In this document: one piece after another, positions 45,420 to 55,703 of the stretch | Numbering within the stretch: position 1 is the first letter of the stretch | Layout of the letters: the number at the start of each line of letters is the position of its first letter | Assembly: GCF_009882935.1 (NCBI RefSeq) | Contig: NZ_WTVA01000001.1 | Location: 758,238 to 822,237, forward strand | DNA: 64,000 nt | Direction of reading: 5' to 3' | From: Sneathiella chungangensis | GTDB taxonomy: Bacteria; Pseudomonadota; Alphaproteobacteria; Sneathiellales; Sneathiellaceae | The notes under the pieces: model-generated | What the model saw: the letters and a program-made list of their open reading frames with translations, nothing else | What the model was told of the DNA's origin: nothing | Databases searched by the model: none | Program-made: the position numbers and the translations under genes

Positions 45420-46391
45420 CTACCAGCGGACCAGCGCCGAACCCCAGGTAAAGCCGCCGCCCATGGCCTCCAGCAGCAGCAGGTCGCCGCGCTTGATGCG
45501 CCCGTCGCGGACCGCCTCGTCCAGGGCGAGCGGAACCGAAGCGGCAGAAGTATTCCCGTGTTTATCGACAGTTAGGATAACTTTCTCAGGATCGAGTTTA
45601 AGTTTCTTGCCGGTGCCGTCGATGATCCGCTTGTTGGCCTGATGGGGGACCAGCCAGTCGATATCGTCGGTCGTCAGCCCCGTTGCGTCCATCGCCTCAT
45701 GGACGACGCTGGCGAGATTGTTGACGGCATGGCGGAACACCTCCCGCCCCTCCATCCGGAGGAAGCCGGTCGTCTGGGTCGAGGACGGCCCGCCGTCGAC
45801 ATAGAGAAGGTCGTGCTTGTCCCCGTCCGAATGCAGATGGGTGGTCAGCACGCCGCGGTCATCGGACGTGCCCTCGCCCTCCGCCGCCTCGAGGATGATG
45901 GCGCCGGCGCCGTCGGCGAACAGGACGCAGGTCGTCCGGTCCTCCCAGTCGAGGATGCGCGAGAAGGTCTCGGCGCCGATGACCAGCGCGCGATTCGCCT
46001 GGCCGGACTTCACGAAATTATCGGCGGTCGCCAGCGCGAAGAGAAAGCCTGTACAGACAGCCTGGATGTCGAAGGCAAAGCCCCGCGTCATGCCGAGGTT
46101 CTTCTGCACCACCGTTGCGCTGGCGGGAAAAGTCTCGTCCGGCGTCGCGGTGGCCAGCACGATCAGGTCGATATCGTCAGGCTTCAGCCCCGCCATGTCG
46201 AGGGCGGCGCGCGCCGCATGGGTGGCAAGATCGGAGGTCAGCTCCCCTTCCGCGGCGATATGCCGCTGCTTGATGCCGGAGCGGGCGACGATCCATTCAT
46301 CGGAGGTATCCACCCTGGTGGACAGTTCCTCATTCGTGACAATACGTTCGGGAAGATAAGATCCGGTGGCGGTAATTACTGAGCGACGCAT
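45420..46391 (-). CDS. fabH: Beta-ketoacyl-ACP synthase III
   Basis: A 323-residue condensing enzyme that starts fatty acid synthesis from acetyl-CoA and malonyl-ACP. The catalytic cysteine is in [13 protein letters not shown] near residue 112, histidine in [14 protein letters not shown] near 248 and asparagine in [14 protein letters not shown] near 278. Normal length. It lies 12 bp downstream of plsX. Confidence 0.97.
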   Translation of the reverse strand: MRRSVITATGSYLPERIVTNEELSTRVDTSDEWIVARSGIKQRHIAAEGELTSDLATHAARAALDMAGLKPDDIDLIVLATATPDETFPASATVVQKNLGMTRGFAFDIQAVCTGFLFALATADNFVKSGQANRALVIGAETFSRILDWEDRTTCVLFADGAGAIILEAAEGEGTSDDRGVLTTHLHSDGDKHDLLYVDGGPSSTQTTGFLRMEGREVFRHAVNNLASVVHEAMDATGLTTDDIDWLVPHQANKRIIDGTGKKLKLDPEKVILTVDKHGNTSAASVPLALDEAVRDGRIKRGDLLLLEAMGGGFTWGSALVRW

Positions 46392-46403
46392 AAACTTCCT
46401 GTT

Positions 46404-47552
46404 CTATCCGGCATCATCTTGAGGGCCGGAAGGCTGATTCCGTTTCGGGGCGGCGGTTGAGGCCGGTTCGGCCGCCGCTTCTTGTTTCATTTCACCATTG
46501 CCGGACCCGGCGGTATTATTACTCATTTTCTCCGCCATATCAAAGGTCTCGAAGTTGCTGCGCATTTTATCGATCATATCGTCGGAGACCATCTCGATGG
46601 CGACGCCGATGGCATTGGCGAATCCCGTCTCGTCGGTGCCGCCGTGGCTCTTCACGCAGAGCCCGTTGAGACCGAGCAGCACGCCGCCGTTATAGACGCG
46701 CGGATCCAGCCGCTCGCGCAGGATGTTCAGCCCGCCGCGGGCGAACAGGTAGCCGATGCGCGACATCAGCGAGCTCTTGAAGCCCGCGCGCAGGAAATCG
46801 GTGAACAGCCGGACCACCCCCTCGGCGGTTTTCAGCGCGATATTCCCGGTAAAGCCGTCGGTGACGATCACATCGACGACGCCGCGGGTGATATCGTCGC
46901 CCTCGACAAAGCCGTGATAGTCGAACGGCGCATTTTCGATGGATTTAAGGCGTTCGCCGGCCTCGCGAATGGTATCGTTGCCTTTGAGTTCCTCGATCCC
47001 GACATTGAGCAGCGCGACGCGCGGCGGCACGCGGCCAAGGACGGCGCGGGCGAAATCGGCGCCCATGAAAGCGAACTGCACGAGGTTGTCGGCATCGCAT
47101 TCGATATTCGCGCCGAGATCCAGCATCACCGTCTCCCCGCGCGGGGAGGGCAGCACCGATGCAATGGCCGGACGGTCGATTCCCGCCATCATGCGCAGCG
47201 ACACCTTCGCCATCGCCATCAGCGCGCCGGTATTGCCGGCGGAGACAACGGCCCCCGCCTCGCCGTCGCGCACGGCGTCGATGGCAAGGCGCATGCTGCT
47301 CTTGCGACCCTTGCGCAGCGCCTGGCTCGGCTTGTCTTCGGATTTGACCGCTTCGTCGGTATGGCGCAGCTCGCACACGCCGCGCACGCCCGGATGGGCC
47401 TTCAGCAGCGGCTCGAGGCGGACCTGATCGCCGAACAGCAGGAAGCGGGCCTTGGGAAACTGGACACGGATAATGTCAATGCCCTTAACCACGATGTCGG
47501 GAGCATGGTCTCCCCCCATCGCGTCCAGGGCAATGACAATATTCTCAGGCAT
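46404..47552 (-). CDS. plsX: Phosphate acyltransferase PlsX
   Basis: A 382-residue enzyme making acyl-phosphate from acyl-ACP for phospholipid synthesis. IALDAMGGDHAPDIVVKG opens it and SAGNTGALMAMAKVSLRMM, VALLNVGIEELKGND and DVIVTDGFTGNIALKTAEG are family blocks. The last 40 residues are a Gln/Ala/Pro-rich extension beyond the usual end. It lies between rpmF and fabH. Confidence 0.97.
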   Translation of the reverse strand: MPENIVIALDAMGGDHAPDIVVKGIDIIRVQFPKARFLLFGDQVRLEPLLKAHPGVRGVCELRHTDEAVKSEDKPSQALRKGRKSSMRLAIDAVRDGEAGAVVSAGNTGALMAMAKVSLRMMAGIDRPAIASVLPSPRGETVMLDLGANIECDADNLVQFAFMGADFARAVLGRVPPRVALLNVGIEELKGNDTIREAGERLKSIENAPFDYHGFVEGDDITRGVVDVIVTDGFTGNIALKTAEGVVRLFTDFLRAGFKSSLMSRIGYLFARGGLNILRERLDPRVYNGGVLLGLNGLCVKSHGGTDETGFANAIGVAIEMVSDDMIDKMRSNFETFDMAEKMSNNTAGSGNGEMKQEAAAEPASTAAPKRNQPSGPQDDAG

Positions 47553-47594
47553 AATAAGGTCCGGGTGCGGCCATCCTAATCAGCAAAATGCCGA

Positions 47595-47780
47595 TTACAG
47601 GATGTCGCTCGTTTCCAGGATTTCGCGGTCGCCATAATGGCCGCATTCACCGCAAACATGGTGAGAGCGCTTCATCTCGCCGCAGTTCGGGCATTCCTGA
47701 ACCTGCGTACCGCTGAGCGCATCATGGGCCCGGCGCATGTTGCGCTTGGATTTGGTGGTTTTCCTTTTTGGTACTGCCAT
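47595..47780 (-). CDS. rpmF: 50S ribosomal protein L32
   Basis: A 61-residue bL32. It begins [20 protein letters not shown] and carries the zinc-binding [20 protein letters not shown] (CxxC, CxxC). Position between the YceD protein and plsX is the classic rpmF-plsX-fabH arrangement. Confidence 0.98.
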   Translation of the reverse strand: MAVPKRKTTKSKRNMRRAHDALSGTQVQECPNCGEMKRSHHVCGECGHYGDREILETSDIL

Positions 47781-47862
47781 TGTCCTAGTCTTTCACTCCA
47801 AAGCCCCCGTCGAGGGCAACATCATATGGTCCGTCGATATGAAATTGCGGATGCCCTTCATA

Positions 47863-48417
47863 TCATTTCTTGCTCATCAAGTCCTTCAAATTTGCAAAAG
47901 GCTGGTAAACCCCCTGCTCCTTCTTGGCCCGGTCAAGGGCCTCGGCGTCACTCAGATCCTCCGGCGCATTCTCGCTCCGCGGATAGGGATCGAGCGCCAG
48001 CACGATCTGTTCGGCGATCATATCCGCCAGGTTGATCCGCCCCCCTACGATCAGTTCGGGCAGATCCGGTTCATCCATACCAACGACCTTGTCCAGATCC
48101 TCGACGACGAGGTCTTTCGGATCGAAGGTGTAGAACACCGTGAATTCCTCGTCAATCGTCTCCGGCACCGGCTCCAGCGTCACCACGCAGGCCTGAACCG
48201 CCGTCGCCGTCACCCGGCCCGAAAGGGCGATCTGGCCGTTCGAACTCTGGCGCACAAGCGATCCGCTGGCCTGCAGCCGTTCAAGGCCCAGAATACCCAG
48301 CGATGTCGCTAGCGCCGCGCATTCCTCTTCCGTCGCCTGAATATCGAAGCTGTGGGGCTCCCGCCCGATCCGCTCAACATTCATCCACCGAGCGAATCCA
48401 CCCCCGGTCTCCTTCAT
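47863..48417 (-). CDS. YceD/DUF177-family protein
   Basis: A 184-residue DUF177 protein, linked to 23S rRNA accumulation in other bacteria. SLVRQSSNGQIALSGRVTATAVQACVV near residue 65 holds the C-V-V motif and the acidic EPIPETIDEEFTVFY-like stretch follows. The frame extends up to 48552, but the ATG at 48417 (MKETGGGFARWMN) with GGAAGGA upstream is chosen. It precedes rpmF by 82 bp and is probably cotranscribed. Confidence 0.9.
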   Translation of the reverse strand: MKETGGGFARWMNVERIGREPHSFDIQATEEECAALATSLGILGLERLQASGSLVRQSSNGQIALSGRVTATAVQACVVTLEPVPETIDEEFTVFYTFDPKDLVVEDLDKVVGMDEPDLPELIVGGRINLADMIAEQIVLALDPYPRSENAPEDLSDAEALDRAKKEQGVYQPFANLKDLMSKK

Positions 48418-48584
48418 CGCGACAAATCCTTCCAAAACCAGCGCCGCCGGGGCCGCTCCGGGCGTTTCCCGAACGGCTGGCGATTCGAAGGCGCGAAAAT
48501 ACTGGTTTCGCCGCGCGCGGTCAATGTTTTTGTCACATCCGGAAAATGGCAATTTCCGGCGGGCCTTGCAAGGGCAAAATGCGC

Positions 48585-49142
48585 CTATTCCTGCGGTTTT
48601 TCACCTGTCGGAACGGGGCCGAACTGGACCTTTCCCTGCATCAGCTCCGCAAGCGGCGCGGCGGCCAGTTGACGATCGGCACCGCGGACATAGTCGGCGA
48701 GCAGCCCGACGGCCGCGTCCGGCACCGCCTCCACCGTGCCGTAGTGATCGCGGCGCAGCGCCGCCTCCAGCGTCTCCCCCGCCCCGTCGAGCGCCGCCTC
48801 ATAGGCCGCGACACGGCCATAGAAGGCCTTTGCCATCTTCTTGATATGCTTGCCGACGCTGAGGTCGCCGACGCCGATCTCGCGCAGGGACTGGTCCATA
48901 TCGGCGAACATCTCGTCGAACAGGGCCTGCGAGAGTTTCTGCGCCGTCTCCCCGCCCGCTTTCAGCCGCCGCATGACGAGGAAGGCATGCAGCGAGATCA
49001 TCTCGAACCGGCCATCGACCGTATCGGGCACCGCCGCCGCCTCGTAAAAGACCGGTGTGCGCGCGCGGGCGACAATTTCCGCATAGAGCGACGCCGCCGG
49101 GCGGTCCAGCGGATTGCGGCGGAAAAGTTTAGCAAAAACCAC
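48585..49142 (-). CDS. Ubiquinol-cytochrome c chaperone family protein
   Basis: A 185-residue member of the CBP3/UQCC1 family, needed for cytochrome bc1 assembly in mitochondria. The core DTVDGRFEMISLHAFLVMRRL and the tail with MAKAFYGRVAAYEAAL match the family. A GTG at 49142 is preceded by AGGAG at seven bases and starts the family's VVFAKLFRRN; the longer frame to 49220 runs into the bamE control region. It is divergent from bamE. Confidence 0.88.
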   Translation of the reverse strand: MVFAKLFRRNPLDRPAASLYAEIVARARTPVFYEAAAVPDTVDGRFEMISLHAFLVMRRLKAGGETAQKLSQALFDEMFADMDQSLREIGVGDLSVGKHIKKMAKAFYGRVAAYEAALDGAGETLEAALRRDHYGTVEAVPDAAVGLLADYVRGADRQLAAAPLAELMQGKVQFGPVPTGEKPQE

Positions 49143-49305
49143 GCGTTCACTCCTGCTTGGGCGAAAGGAATTCCGTTGATCGCGGAATATGGCGGTCGTC
49201 CGCGTCAGAAAATTTGACATTTCCCAAGCGGCAAGCCATTTATTAGCCTGAATTACGCAATGTACGGCGGATAGTCAACTGAAAGACACGCCGGGGCAAG
49301 GGACC

Positions 49306-49752
49306 ATGAAATATCTGAAAAGCGGACTTTGCATCGCCGTTCTCGGCCTCGCCCTCACCGCCTGCGAGCCGATCAAGTCGGACCAGGGATATCATTTCGA
49401 TCCCGAACAGCTCGCCAAGATCGAGCCCGGCGTCACCAACAAGGACGCCGTGCAGGAGATCATGGGCTCGCCCTCCAGCATCGCCACCTTCCAGACCGAG
49501 GGCGACGCCTGGTACTATATCAGCAGCAAGACCGAGCATCTGGCCTTCTTCGAGAAAGAGGTCCGGGAGCGCAATATCGTCATCGTCAAGTTCGATATCA
49601 ATGATGTCGTCGCCAATATCTCCGACCTCGACAAGGAAGCCGGCGAGGAGATCGAGGTGGTCGAGCGGGAAACGCCGACGGGTGGGCGCAAGCTCAGCCT
49701 GTTCGAGCAGCTCTTCGGCAACCTCGGGCGATTCAACACCGCGGGCCAGTGA
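49306..49752 (+). CDS. bamE: Outer membrane assembly lipoprotein BamE (SmpA/OmlA)
   Basis: A 148-residue lipoprotein with lipobox LTAC (Cys20). LAKIEPGVTNKDAVQEIMGSPS near residue 37 and WYYISSKTE near 68 define the SmpA/OmlA fold. It is a part of the Bam complex at the inner leaflet of the outer membrane. The last 30 residues are extra. A bidirectional terminator follows. Confidence 0.93.
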   Translation: MKYLKSGLCIAVLGLALTACEPIKSDQGYHFDPEQLAKIEPGVTNKDAVQEIMGSPSSIATFQTEGDAWYYISSKTEHLAFFEKEVRERNIVIVKFDINDVVANISDLDKEAGEEIEVVERETPTGGRKLSLFEQLFGNLGRFNTAGQ

Positions 49753-49776
49753 TCACCTCTCCTTCGTGACGCGCAT

Positions 49777-49810
49777 AAAAAAACCCCCGGCGAACCGGGG
49801 GTTTTCTTTT
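49777..49810. terminator. Bidirectional terminator between bamE and hppA
   Basis: AAAACCCCCGG-CGAA-CCGGGGGTTTT, a 7-bp GC stem extended by A/T pairs on both sides. T-runs on both strands serve bamE (plus) and hppA (minus). Confidence 0.92.
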
Positions 49811-49829
49811 GCCGTGCGGGCGAACCGGC

Positions 49830-51935
49830 TTAGTGGGCCAGCGCCGCCAGCAGGAGAAGCGCGATGATGTTGGTGATCTTGATCATCGGGTTGACGGCGG
49901 GACCCGCCGTGTCCTTGTAGGGATCGCCAACCGTATCGCCGGTGACCGCCGCCGCATGGGCATCGGTGCCCTTGCCGCCATGATGGCCATCCTCGATATA
50001 TTTCTTGGCGTTATCCCAGGCGCCGCCGCCCGCCGTCATCGAGACAGCGACGAAGAGGCCGGTAATGATCACGCCAAGCAGCATTGCGCCGACGGTGGCG
50101 AAGGCGGCGGATTTATCCGCGATGAACATCATCAAATAGAAGATGACGATCGGCGCCAGCAGCGGCAGCAGGGACGGAATGATCATTTCCTTGATCGCCG
50201 CCTTGGTCAGCATGTCAACGGCGCGGCCATAATCGGGCTTGCCGGTGCCTTCCATGATGCCGGGGATTTCCTTGAACTGGCGGCGCACTTCGCGCACCAC
50301 CGAGCCCGCGGCCCGGCCCACGGCCATCATGCCCATGGCCCCGAACAGATAAGGAAGCAATCCGCCGAGAATCAGGCCGACCACCACATAGGGATTCTTC
50401 AGGCTGAAGTCGAGCACGACGCCCTGGAAGAAGCTGAACTGGTCCGGCGTCGCATTGGCGATGAAGAAGGACAGATCCTCCGTATAGGCGGCGAACAGCA
50501 CCAGCGCACCGAGACCGGCGGAACCGATGGCATAGCCCTTGGTAACGGCCTTGGTGGTGTTGCCGACCGCATCGAGCGCGTCGGTCGTCTTGCGCACTTC
50601 CTCGTCCATATTGGCCATCTCGGCGATACCGCCGGCGTTATCGGTGACCGGACCGTAGGCGTCGAGCGCGACGATCATCCCGGCGAGCGCCAGCATGGTG
50701 GTCACCGCGATGGCGATCCCGAACAGGGCCGCAAGGTTGTAGGAAACGATGATGCCGGCGCAAATGATGATCGCCGGGATCGCCGTTGCCTCCATTGAGA
50801 CGGCAAGGCCCTGGATGACGTTGGTGCCGTGACCGGTTTCAGAGGCCGCCGCAATGCTGCGCACCGGGCGGTATTCGGTCGAGGTGTAATATTCGGTGAT
50901 CCAGATCAGCAGGCCAGTGACGACGAGACCCACAAGACCGCAGAAGAACAGGCTCATGCCCGTGAATTCCTTGGCGCCGATGGTATAGACCGTGTCCATG
51001 CCGATGGTGAGCTGAGTGATCGGCCAGAGCGCGATCGCCGAGAGGATCGTGGTGACGATGAAGCCCTTGTAGAGCGCGCCCATGATGCTGTTGTTGGCAC
51101 CGAGCTTGACGAAGAAGGTACCGATGATGGAGGTGAGGATGCAGACGCCGCCGATCATCAGCGGATAGGACATCAGTGCCGTATCCCCGGCGAAATAGAT
51201 CGACCCCAGAACCATCGTCGCAACGACCGTCACGGCATAGGTTTCGAACAGGTCGGCGGCCATGCCGGCACAGTCACCGACGTTGTCGCCCACGTTGTCG
51301 GCGATCACCGCCGGGTTGCGGGGATCATCCTCGGGAATACCGGCCTCGACCTTGCCGACGAGGTCGGCGCCGACGTCGGCGCCCTTGGTGAAGATACCGC
51401 CGCCGAGACGGGCGAAGATGGAGATGAGCGAGGCGCCGAGGCTGAGGGCGACGAGGCTGTCAACCAGCCCGCGACCGTCGACACCGGCACTCAGCAGATA
51501 GGCATAATATCCCGATACCGCGAGAAGCGCGAGGCCGACCACCAGAAGACCGGTAATCGCGCCAGCCATGAAGGAGACGCTGAGGCCGTCTTTCAGGCTG
51601 ATCGCCGCGGCCGCCGCGGTGCGGACGTTCGCCCGGACCGACACGTTCATGCCGATGAAGCCGGCGGCGCCGGAGAGAATGGCGCCGATCGCGAAACCGA
51701 TCGCGACGTTCAGGTCCATCAGGAAAAACAGGATGACAAAAATGACGATGCCGACAAGGCCGATGGTCAAATACTGGCGGTTCAGATAGGCCGACGCGCC
51801 CTCCTGAATGGCCGCAGCGATCTGCTGCATCTTTTCCGTACCGGCGTCATGTGCAATCACCAATCTTGCGGCATAAGCGCCGTAGCACAAGGCTAGCAGC
51901 CCGCAGATAATCGGAATCCATAATTCTACTGACAT
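49830..51935 (-). CDS. hppA: Membrane proton-translocating pyrophosphatase
   Basis: A 701-residue integral pump that uses PPi hydrolysis to move protons. Substrate motifs [21 protein letters not shown] and [16 protein letters not shown] are near residues 190 and 212, and [19 protein letters not shown] near 430. [10 protein letters not shown] carries lysine where K+-dependent forms have alanine, indicating the K+-independent H+ type. About 16 membrane segments. It is divergent from ppa, so one locus encodes both PPi-using routes. Confidence 0.96.
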   Translation of the reverse strand: MSVELWIPIICGLLALCYGAYAARLVIAHDAGTEKMQQIAAAIQEGASAYLNRQYLTIGLVGIVIFVILFFLMDLNVAIGFAIGAILSGAAGFIGMNVSVRANVRTAAAAAISLKDGLSVSFMAGAITGLLVVGLALLAVSGYYAYLLSAGVDGRGLVDSLVALSLGASLISIFARLGGGIFTKGADVGADLVGKVEAGIPEDDPRNPAVIADNVGDNVGDCAGMAADLFETYAVTVVATMVLGSIYFAGDTALMSYPLMIGGVCILTSIIGTFFVKLGANNSIMGALYKGFIVTTILSAIALWPITQLTIGMDTVYTIGAKEFTGMSLFFCGLVGLVVTGLLIWITEYYTSTEYRPVRSIAAASETGHGTNVIQGLAVSMEATAIPAIIICAGIIVSYNLAALFGIAIAVTTMLALAGMIVALDAYGPVTDNAGGIAEMANMDEEVRKTTDALDAVGNTTKAVTKGYAIGSAGLGALVLFAAYTEDLSFFIANATPDQFSFFQGVVLDFSLKNPYVVVGLILGGLLPYLFGAMGMMAVGRAAGSVVREVRRQFKEIPGIMEGTGKPDYGRAVDMLTKAAIKEMIIPSLLPLLAPIVIFYLMMFIADKSAAFATVGAMLLGVIITGLFVAVSMTAGGGAWDNAKKYIEDGHHGGKGTDAHAAAVTGDTVGDPYKDTAGPAVNPMIKITNIIALLLLAALAH

Positions 51936-52233
51936 TATTCTATCATCCCCATAAAAGTTACAAAAAGGCCATCAAGGAGTCGGCCTCGCATTATTGTTAT
52001 AAATCGCTTGAAGTTTCCCCCATATGCGCGGAACTCAAGCTCCCTCAAGCTTCAGTCGGGGCGTAGAATGCCAGATAACCTTAGCTTTCGCAAGATATTG
52101 GACCCGCCTAATTTAGCGCCCCCTTCTTGAGCGATTATTCATATGCTTTTTCAGCATTTTTTTCGTTTAGACGGTGGCTAAATTTTGCCGGACATGCTAT
52201 CGGAGCGCCAGTTAATTTCAGGAGACCATCAGT
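51936..52233. other. Divergent hppA/ppa promoter region
   Basis: 298 bp without a gene. It should hold promoters in both directions. A weak hairpin ATGC-TTTTTCA-GCAT followed by a T-run lies at 52142-52162. No reading frame is supported. Confidence 0.5.
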
Positions 52234-52752
52234 ATGGACCTTTCCAAAATTCCGGCGGGCAAAGACGTTCCGTGGGACGTCAATGTCGTCATTGAAATTC
52301 CGCTCGGCGGCGTGCCAGTGAAATATGAAGTCGACAAGGAGAGCGGCGCCATGTTCGTCGACCGCTTCCTGCATACGGCGATGTTCTATCCCTGCAACTA
52401 CGGCTTCATTCCCCAGACCCTCGCCGATGACGGCGATCCGGTGGATGTGCTGGTCGCGGGGCCGATTCCGGTCATTCCCGGCGCCATCATCCGCGCCCGC
52501 CCCGTCGGCGTGCTGATCATGGAGGACGAGGCCGGGCAGGACGAGAAAATCCTGAGCGTGCCGGTCGATGCGCTGCACCCCTATTATTCGAACATCAACA
52601 ACTATACCGACCTGCGCGGCATCCTGCTCGACCAGATCTCCCACTTCTTCGAGCATTACAAGGATCTGGAAGAAGACAAATGGGTGCGGATCAAGCGCTG
52701 GGGCGATGCGGACGAAGCGGCGGCAATGATCCGCAAGTCCATCGTTTCCTAA
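52234..52752 (+). CDS. ppa: Soluble inorganic pyrophosphatase
   Basis: A 172-residue family I pyrophosphatase. VVIEIPLGGVPVKYEVDKESG opens the core and the metal site DDGDPVDVLV near residue 66 is intact, with KDLEEDKWVRIKRWG near the end. CAGGAG precedes the ATG. It is divergent from hppA across 298 bp. Confidence 0.97.
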   Translation: MDLSKIPAGKDVPWDVNVVIEIPLGGVPVKYEVDKESGAMFVDRFLHTAMFYPCNYGFIPQTLADDGDPVDVLVAGPIPVIPGAIIRARPVGVLIMEDEAGQDEKILSVPVDALHPYYSNINNYTDLRGILLDQISHFFEHYKDLEEDKWVRIKRWGDADEAAAMIRKSIVS

Positions 52753-52798
52753 GAAGGGGCAGTGATTTAACGGGGCGACGGGCCTGCGGGCCCGCCCA

Positions 52799-53992
52799 CT
52801 ACCCCGCCGCGACGCGCCGCCGCGCCGCGACCATATTCCAGAGCGCCAGCAAAATGACGACGCCGAGGAAGGGCAGCGCGCCCAGATTGACGACTTCCCA
52901 GCCGAACCGCTCCTGCAGCTGGCCGCTCATCAGCGAGGCGGTCGCCACCGTGCCAAAGACCAGAAACTCGTTGAGCCCCTGCACTTTCGCGGTCTCCGAC
53001 GGCCGGTAGGTCGTGGTGACCAGCGTCGTTCCGCCGATGAACATGAAGTTCCAGGCGACGCCGAGCAGGATGAGCGCGACATAGAAATTCACCAGCTCTA
53101 GCCCAAGCAGCGAGACGGTGATGCTGGCCACGCCGAGCAGGGCGCCGATAAGAATGATGCGGAACTCGCCGAAACGGTTGACCAGCGATCCGGTAAAGAA
53201 GCTCGGGCCGAACATGGCGACGACATGCCAGCTGATGACATTGAAGGAATCGCCGGGCTGGTGGCCGCATCCAACCATGGCAAGCGGCGTCGCCGTCATC
53301 ACCAGGCTCATCACGCCATAACCGAACATCGCGCTCAGGGCGGCTATGATAAAGGTCGGCTGCTTGACGATCTCGAGCAGGGGGCGCTGTCCCTCTTCAT
53401 TGGCGGCGGCGACGATTCTCGGGATCTTCACGAAGCTGATCAGCAGCATCGCGATGGCGCAGAGCACGACAATGGCGAGGTAGGAGCCGAGATAGACAAA
53501 GGGTAAAATCAGCTCGGCGCTACGGCTGGCGATCTGCGGGCCCAGAAAGCCGGCGATCACGCCCCCGGCCAGCACATAGGACACCGCCTTGCCGCGGTTC
53601 GCCTGCCCCGCCACATCGACGGCGGCGAAACGGTAGTAGTTGCCGAACGCGGTATACATGCCGACGAGCATCGCGCCGACGGCGAAGCCCCAGAAACTGC
53701 CGATCCAGATGGCGTAGCTGCAAATCGCCGCCCCCATCATGCCGATCGAGACGCCGAACAGGAAGCCGAACTTGCGGCCGACCTTGCGCATGAAGAGAGA
53801 CGCCGGAATCGTGGCCAGCGCCGTTCCCGTCACCACCGCCGTCACCGGCAGCGTCGCCAGGGATTTATCGGAGCCGAGAAGCGTCAGGCTGACCAGCGCA
53901 GCGGCGGAAATCATGATCGCCGTGGTGCTGTTCATCAGCGCCTGGCAACCGGCCAGCAGCAGGATACTGAGCTTCGTCCGGCCGTCCATCAT
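52799..53992 (-). CDS. MFS transporter
   Basis: A 397-residue major facilitator protein with about twelve membrane segments. The loop FMRKVGRKFGF near residue 68 is the motif A region and GGVIAGFLGPQIASRS near 150 a motif C-like one. AGGAAAAACAGG precedes the ATG. The substrate is unknown; it does not resemble a known drug pump. It sits alone between ppa and the DUF4865 gene. Confidence 0.9.
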   Translation of the reverse strand: MMDGRTKLSILLLAGCQALMNSTTAIMISAAALVSLTLLGSDKSLATLPVTAVVTGTALATIPASLFMRKVGRKFGFLFGVSIGMMGAAICSYAIWIGSFWGFAVGAMLVGMYTAFGNYYRFAAVDVAGQANRGKAVSYVLAGGVIAGFLGPQIASRSAELILPFVYLGSYLAIVVLCAIAMLLISFVKIPRIVAAANEEGQRPLLEIVKQPTFIIAALSAMFGYGVMSLVMTATPLAMVGCGHQPGDSFNVISWHVVAMFGPSFFTGSLVNRFGEFRIILIGALLGVASITVSLLGLELVNFYVALILLGVAWNFMFIGGTTLVTTTYRPSETAKVQGLNEFLVFGTVATASLMSGQLQERFGWEVVNLGALPFLGVVILLALWNMVAARRRVAAG

Positions 53993-54035
53993 CCTGTTTT
54001 TCCTGTTATTGAAGGTTGCAAGCCGGCGGCGGGCA

Positions 54036-54596
54036 CTAGGCCGCGCCTTTTAAAGGATGGTAACTTTTTAGAATATCATAGCCATAGACGCAATCGGCTT
54101 CTACCGGGCGCGCCTGATCGCGGCGGTGCCAGAAGCTGAACTCCCCCTTTTCCCAGCGGTCCGGATCGAGGAGGACCATATGGGCATAGAGCCCCGGGGT
54201 CTTGAGAAGGCTGGCGTGCCGTTCCTTCTCCTTGCGCATCAGCTCGCCGACCGGGCGGCTGGCCGGGACCTTGTCGATGGCGCTCTTCATGAAGGTCGGG
54301 TCCTCGCGGGACGGGCCGTAATCGAAGGCGATGACCTGCCAGCTGCGGACGCGCGGACGGCCGAAGGCCTCGATCACGCCATTGAACAGGTTATTGAGAA
54401 GGAAATCCTGGGCATATTGAGCGTTTTCCCAGATATAGAAAGGCGCATACACATGCTCTTCGGAATCGTACAGATAGAATTTGTGGCTCAGTCCGGGGCA
54501 GCCGTCGAACAGCGGGCTGCGCGCGGCCACATGCTGATGTATCTGTGCCATGTCAAAATCTTGTGGCAAGCGAACCGAGTATTGCATCGCCAGCAT
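54036..54596 (-). CDS. DUF4865-family protein
   Basis: A 186-residue DUF4865-type protein. MLAMQYSVRLPQDFDMAQIHQHV opens it, then LFDGCPGLSHKFYLYDSEEH and APFYIWENAQYAQDFL follow; the tail has VLLDPDRWEKGEFSFW. Family function is unknown; ABM/monooxygenase-like folding is possible. ATG at 54596 has GGGAG upstream; the frame extends to 54665 without support. It is divergent from nothing and ends 43 bp from the MFS start. Confidence 0.75.
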   Translation of the reverse strand: MLAMQYSVRLPQDFDMAQIHQHVAARSPLFDGCPGLSHKFYLYDSEEHVYAPFYIWENAQYAQDFLLNNLFNGVIEAFGRPRVRSWQVIAFDYGPSREDPTFMKSAIDKVPASRPVGELMRKEKERHASLLKTPGLYAHMVLLDPDRWEKGEFSFWHRRDQARPVEADCVYGYDILKSYHPLKGAA

Positions 54597-54703
54597 GCAT
54601 CTCTCCCGTAAAATACATGAAAATTTCGTGAAATATGTCAATAATATGACTAAAAGACAACCCACACATATGCATAGCTATTATGCAAATTCCTGAAAAT
54701 GCT

Positions 54704-55702
54704 TCAGAAATGCTGCCAGCCGCGCGCTTTAAGCGGGATCTCCGTGCCATCCGGGCGCCGCACCCGAACGCCATCGCCCGCCGTCATTTCGCCGATAACG
54801 GTGAGCGGGACGCCGCCCGCCCCGGCCAGCGCTTCGAGCAGGCCTGCATCGCCGGGCGGCAACGTAAAGGCGAGTTCGTAGTCATCACCGCCGGTGAGAA
54901 TCGGCTCGATCAGTGCGGTGTCTCTCGCAAGTGCCGCACGGGCCGCCGCGGAGAGCGGCACCTTCTCCCAGTCGAGAAGTGCGCCAAGCTTTGATTCCTC
55001 GGCGATATGGCCGATGTCGGCGATCAGCCCGTCGGAGATATCGATGGCCGCCCGCACCTTGCCCACAAGCGCCGCCCCGAGCGCGAGGCGCGGCACCGGC
55101 AGGTGATAACGGCCGCGAAGGTAATCGCGCTCGGCATCAGGGAGACCGGCGAGCTCCCCCGTCAGCGAGAGCAGCCCGAGCGCGGCATCGCCGATGCGGC
55201 CGGAAACGACGATGAGATCGCCCTCGCGCGCCGCATTCCGCCGGAGCGCGCCGCCCGCCGGAACATCGCCGATCGCGGTCAGGGACAGCGACAGCGGCCC
55301 GGGCGTGCGCACCGTATCGCCGCCGAGAAGCCCGATGCCGAATTCCGCCTGATCCAGCCGCAGGCCGTCGGCAAATTCCATAATCCAGTCAAGGGCCAGC
55401 TTTTCCGGCCAGAAGGTCGCCAGCAGATAGCCGATGGGCCGGGCGCCCATGGCCGCAAGGTCGGAGAGATTGACCCGGAGGAGCTTGCGCGCGATATCGC
55501 CGGGCGCGTCGGTCTCAAGGAAATGCACCCCCGCGACCATGGCATCCTTGGTGAGGACCAGCTCCCGCCCCGGCGCGGGCGCCAGCACCGCCGCATCATC
55601 GGTGAGGCCGAGGGCGGCGGGCGTCTCGGCGGCAAGCGGCTTGAAGACCTTGTCGATCAGGGCAAATTCGCCGGTCCCGGTTGCTGGCCCCTCGCCGGTC
55701 AT
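54704..55702 (-). CDS. thiL: Thiamine-monophosphate kinase
   Basis: A 332-residue kinase forming thiamine pyrophosphate from thiamine monophosphate. GLTDDAAVLAP near residue 37, RVNLSDLAAMGARP near 78 and GGDTVRTPGPLSLSLTAIGD near 123 are the ATP/Mg2+ sites of the AIR-synthase-like fold. It is the last gene of the riboflavin-thiamine operon, one base after nusB. Confidence 0.95.
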   Translation of the reverse strand: MTGEGPATGTGEFALIDKVFKPLAAETPAALGLTDDAAVLAPAPGRELVLTKDAMVAGVHFLETDAPGDIARKLLRVNLSDLAAMGARPIGYLLATFWPEKLALDWIMEFADGLRLDQAEFGIGLLGGDTVRTPGPLSLSLTAIGDVPAGGALRRNAAREGDLIVVSGRIGDAALGLLSLTGELAGLPDAERDYLRGRYHLPVPRLALGAALVGKVRAAIDISDGLIADIGHIAEESKLGALLDWEKVPLSAAARAALARDTALIEPILTGGDDYELAFTLPPGDAGLLEALAGAGGVPLTVIGEMTAGDGVRVRRPDGTEIPLKARGWQHF

Positions 55703-55703
55703 A

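Noticed and set aside
52142-52162. Terminator downstream of hppA promoter
   Set aside because: The stem is only four pairs and there is no gene ending there.
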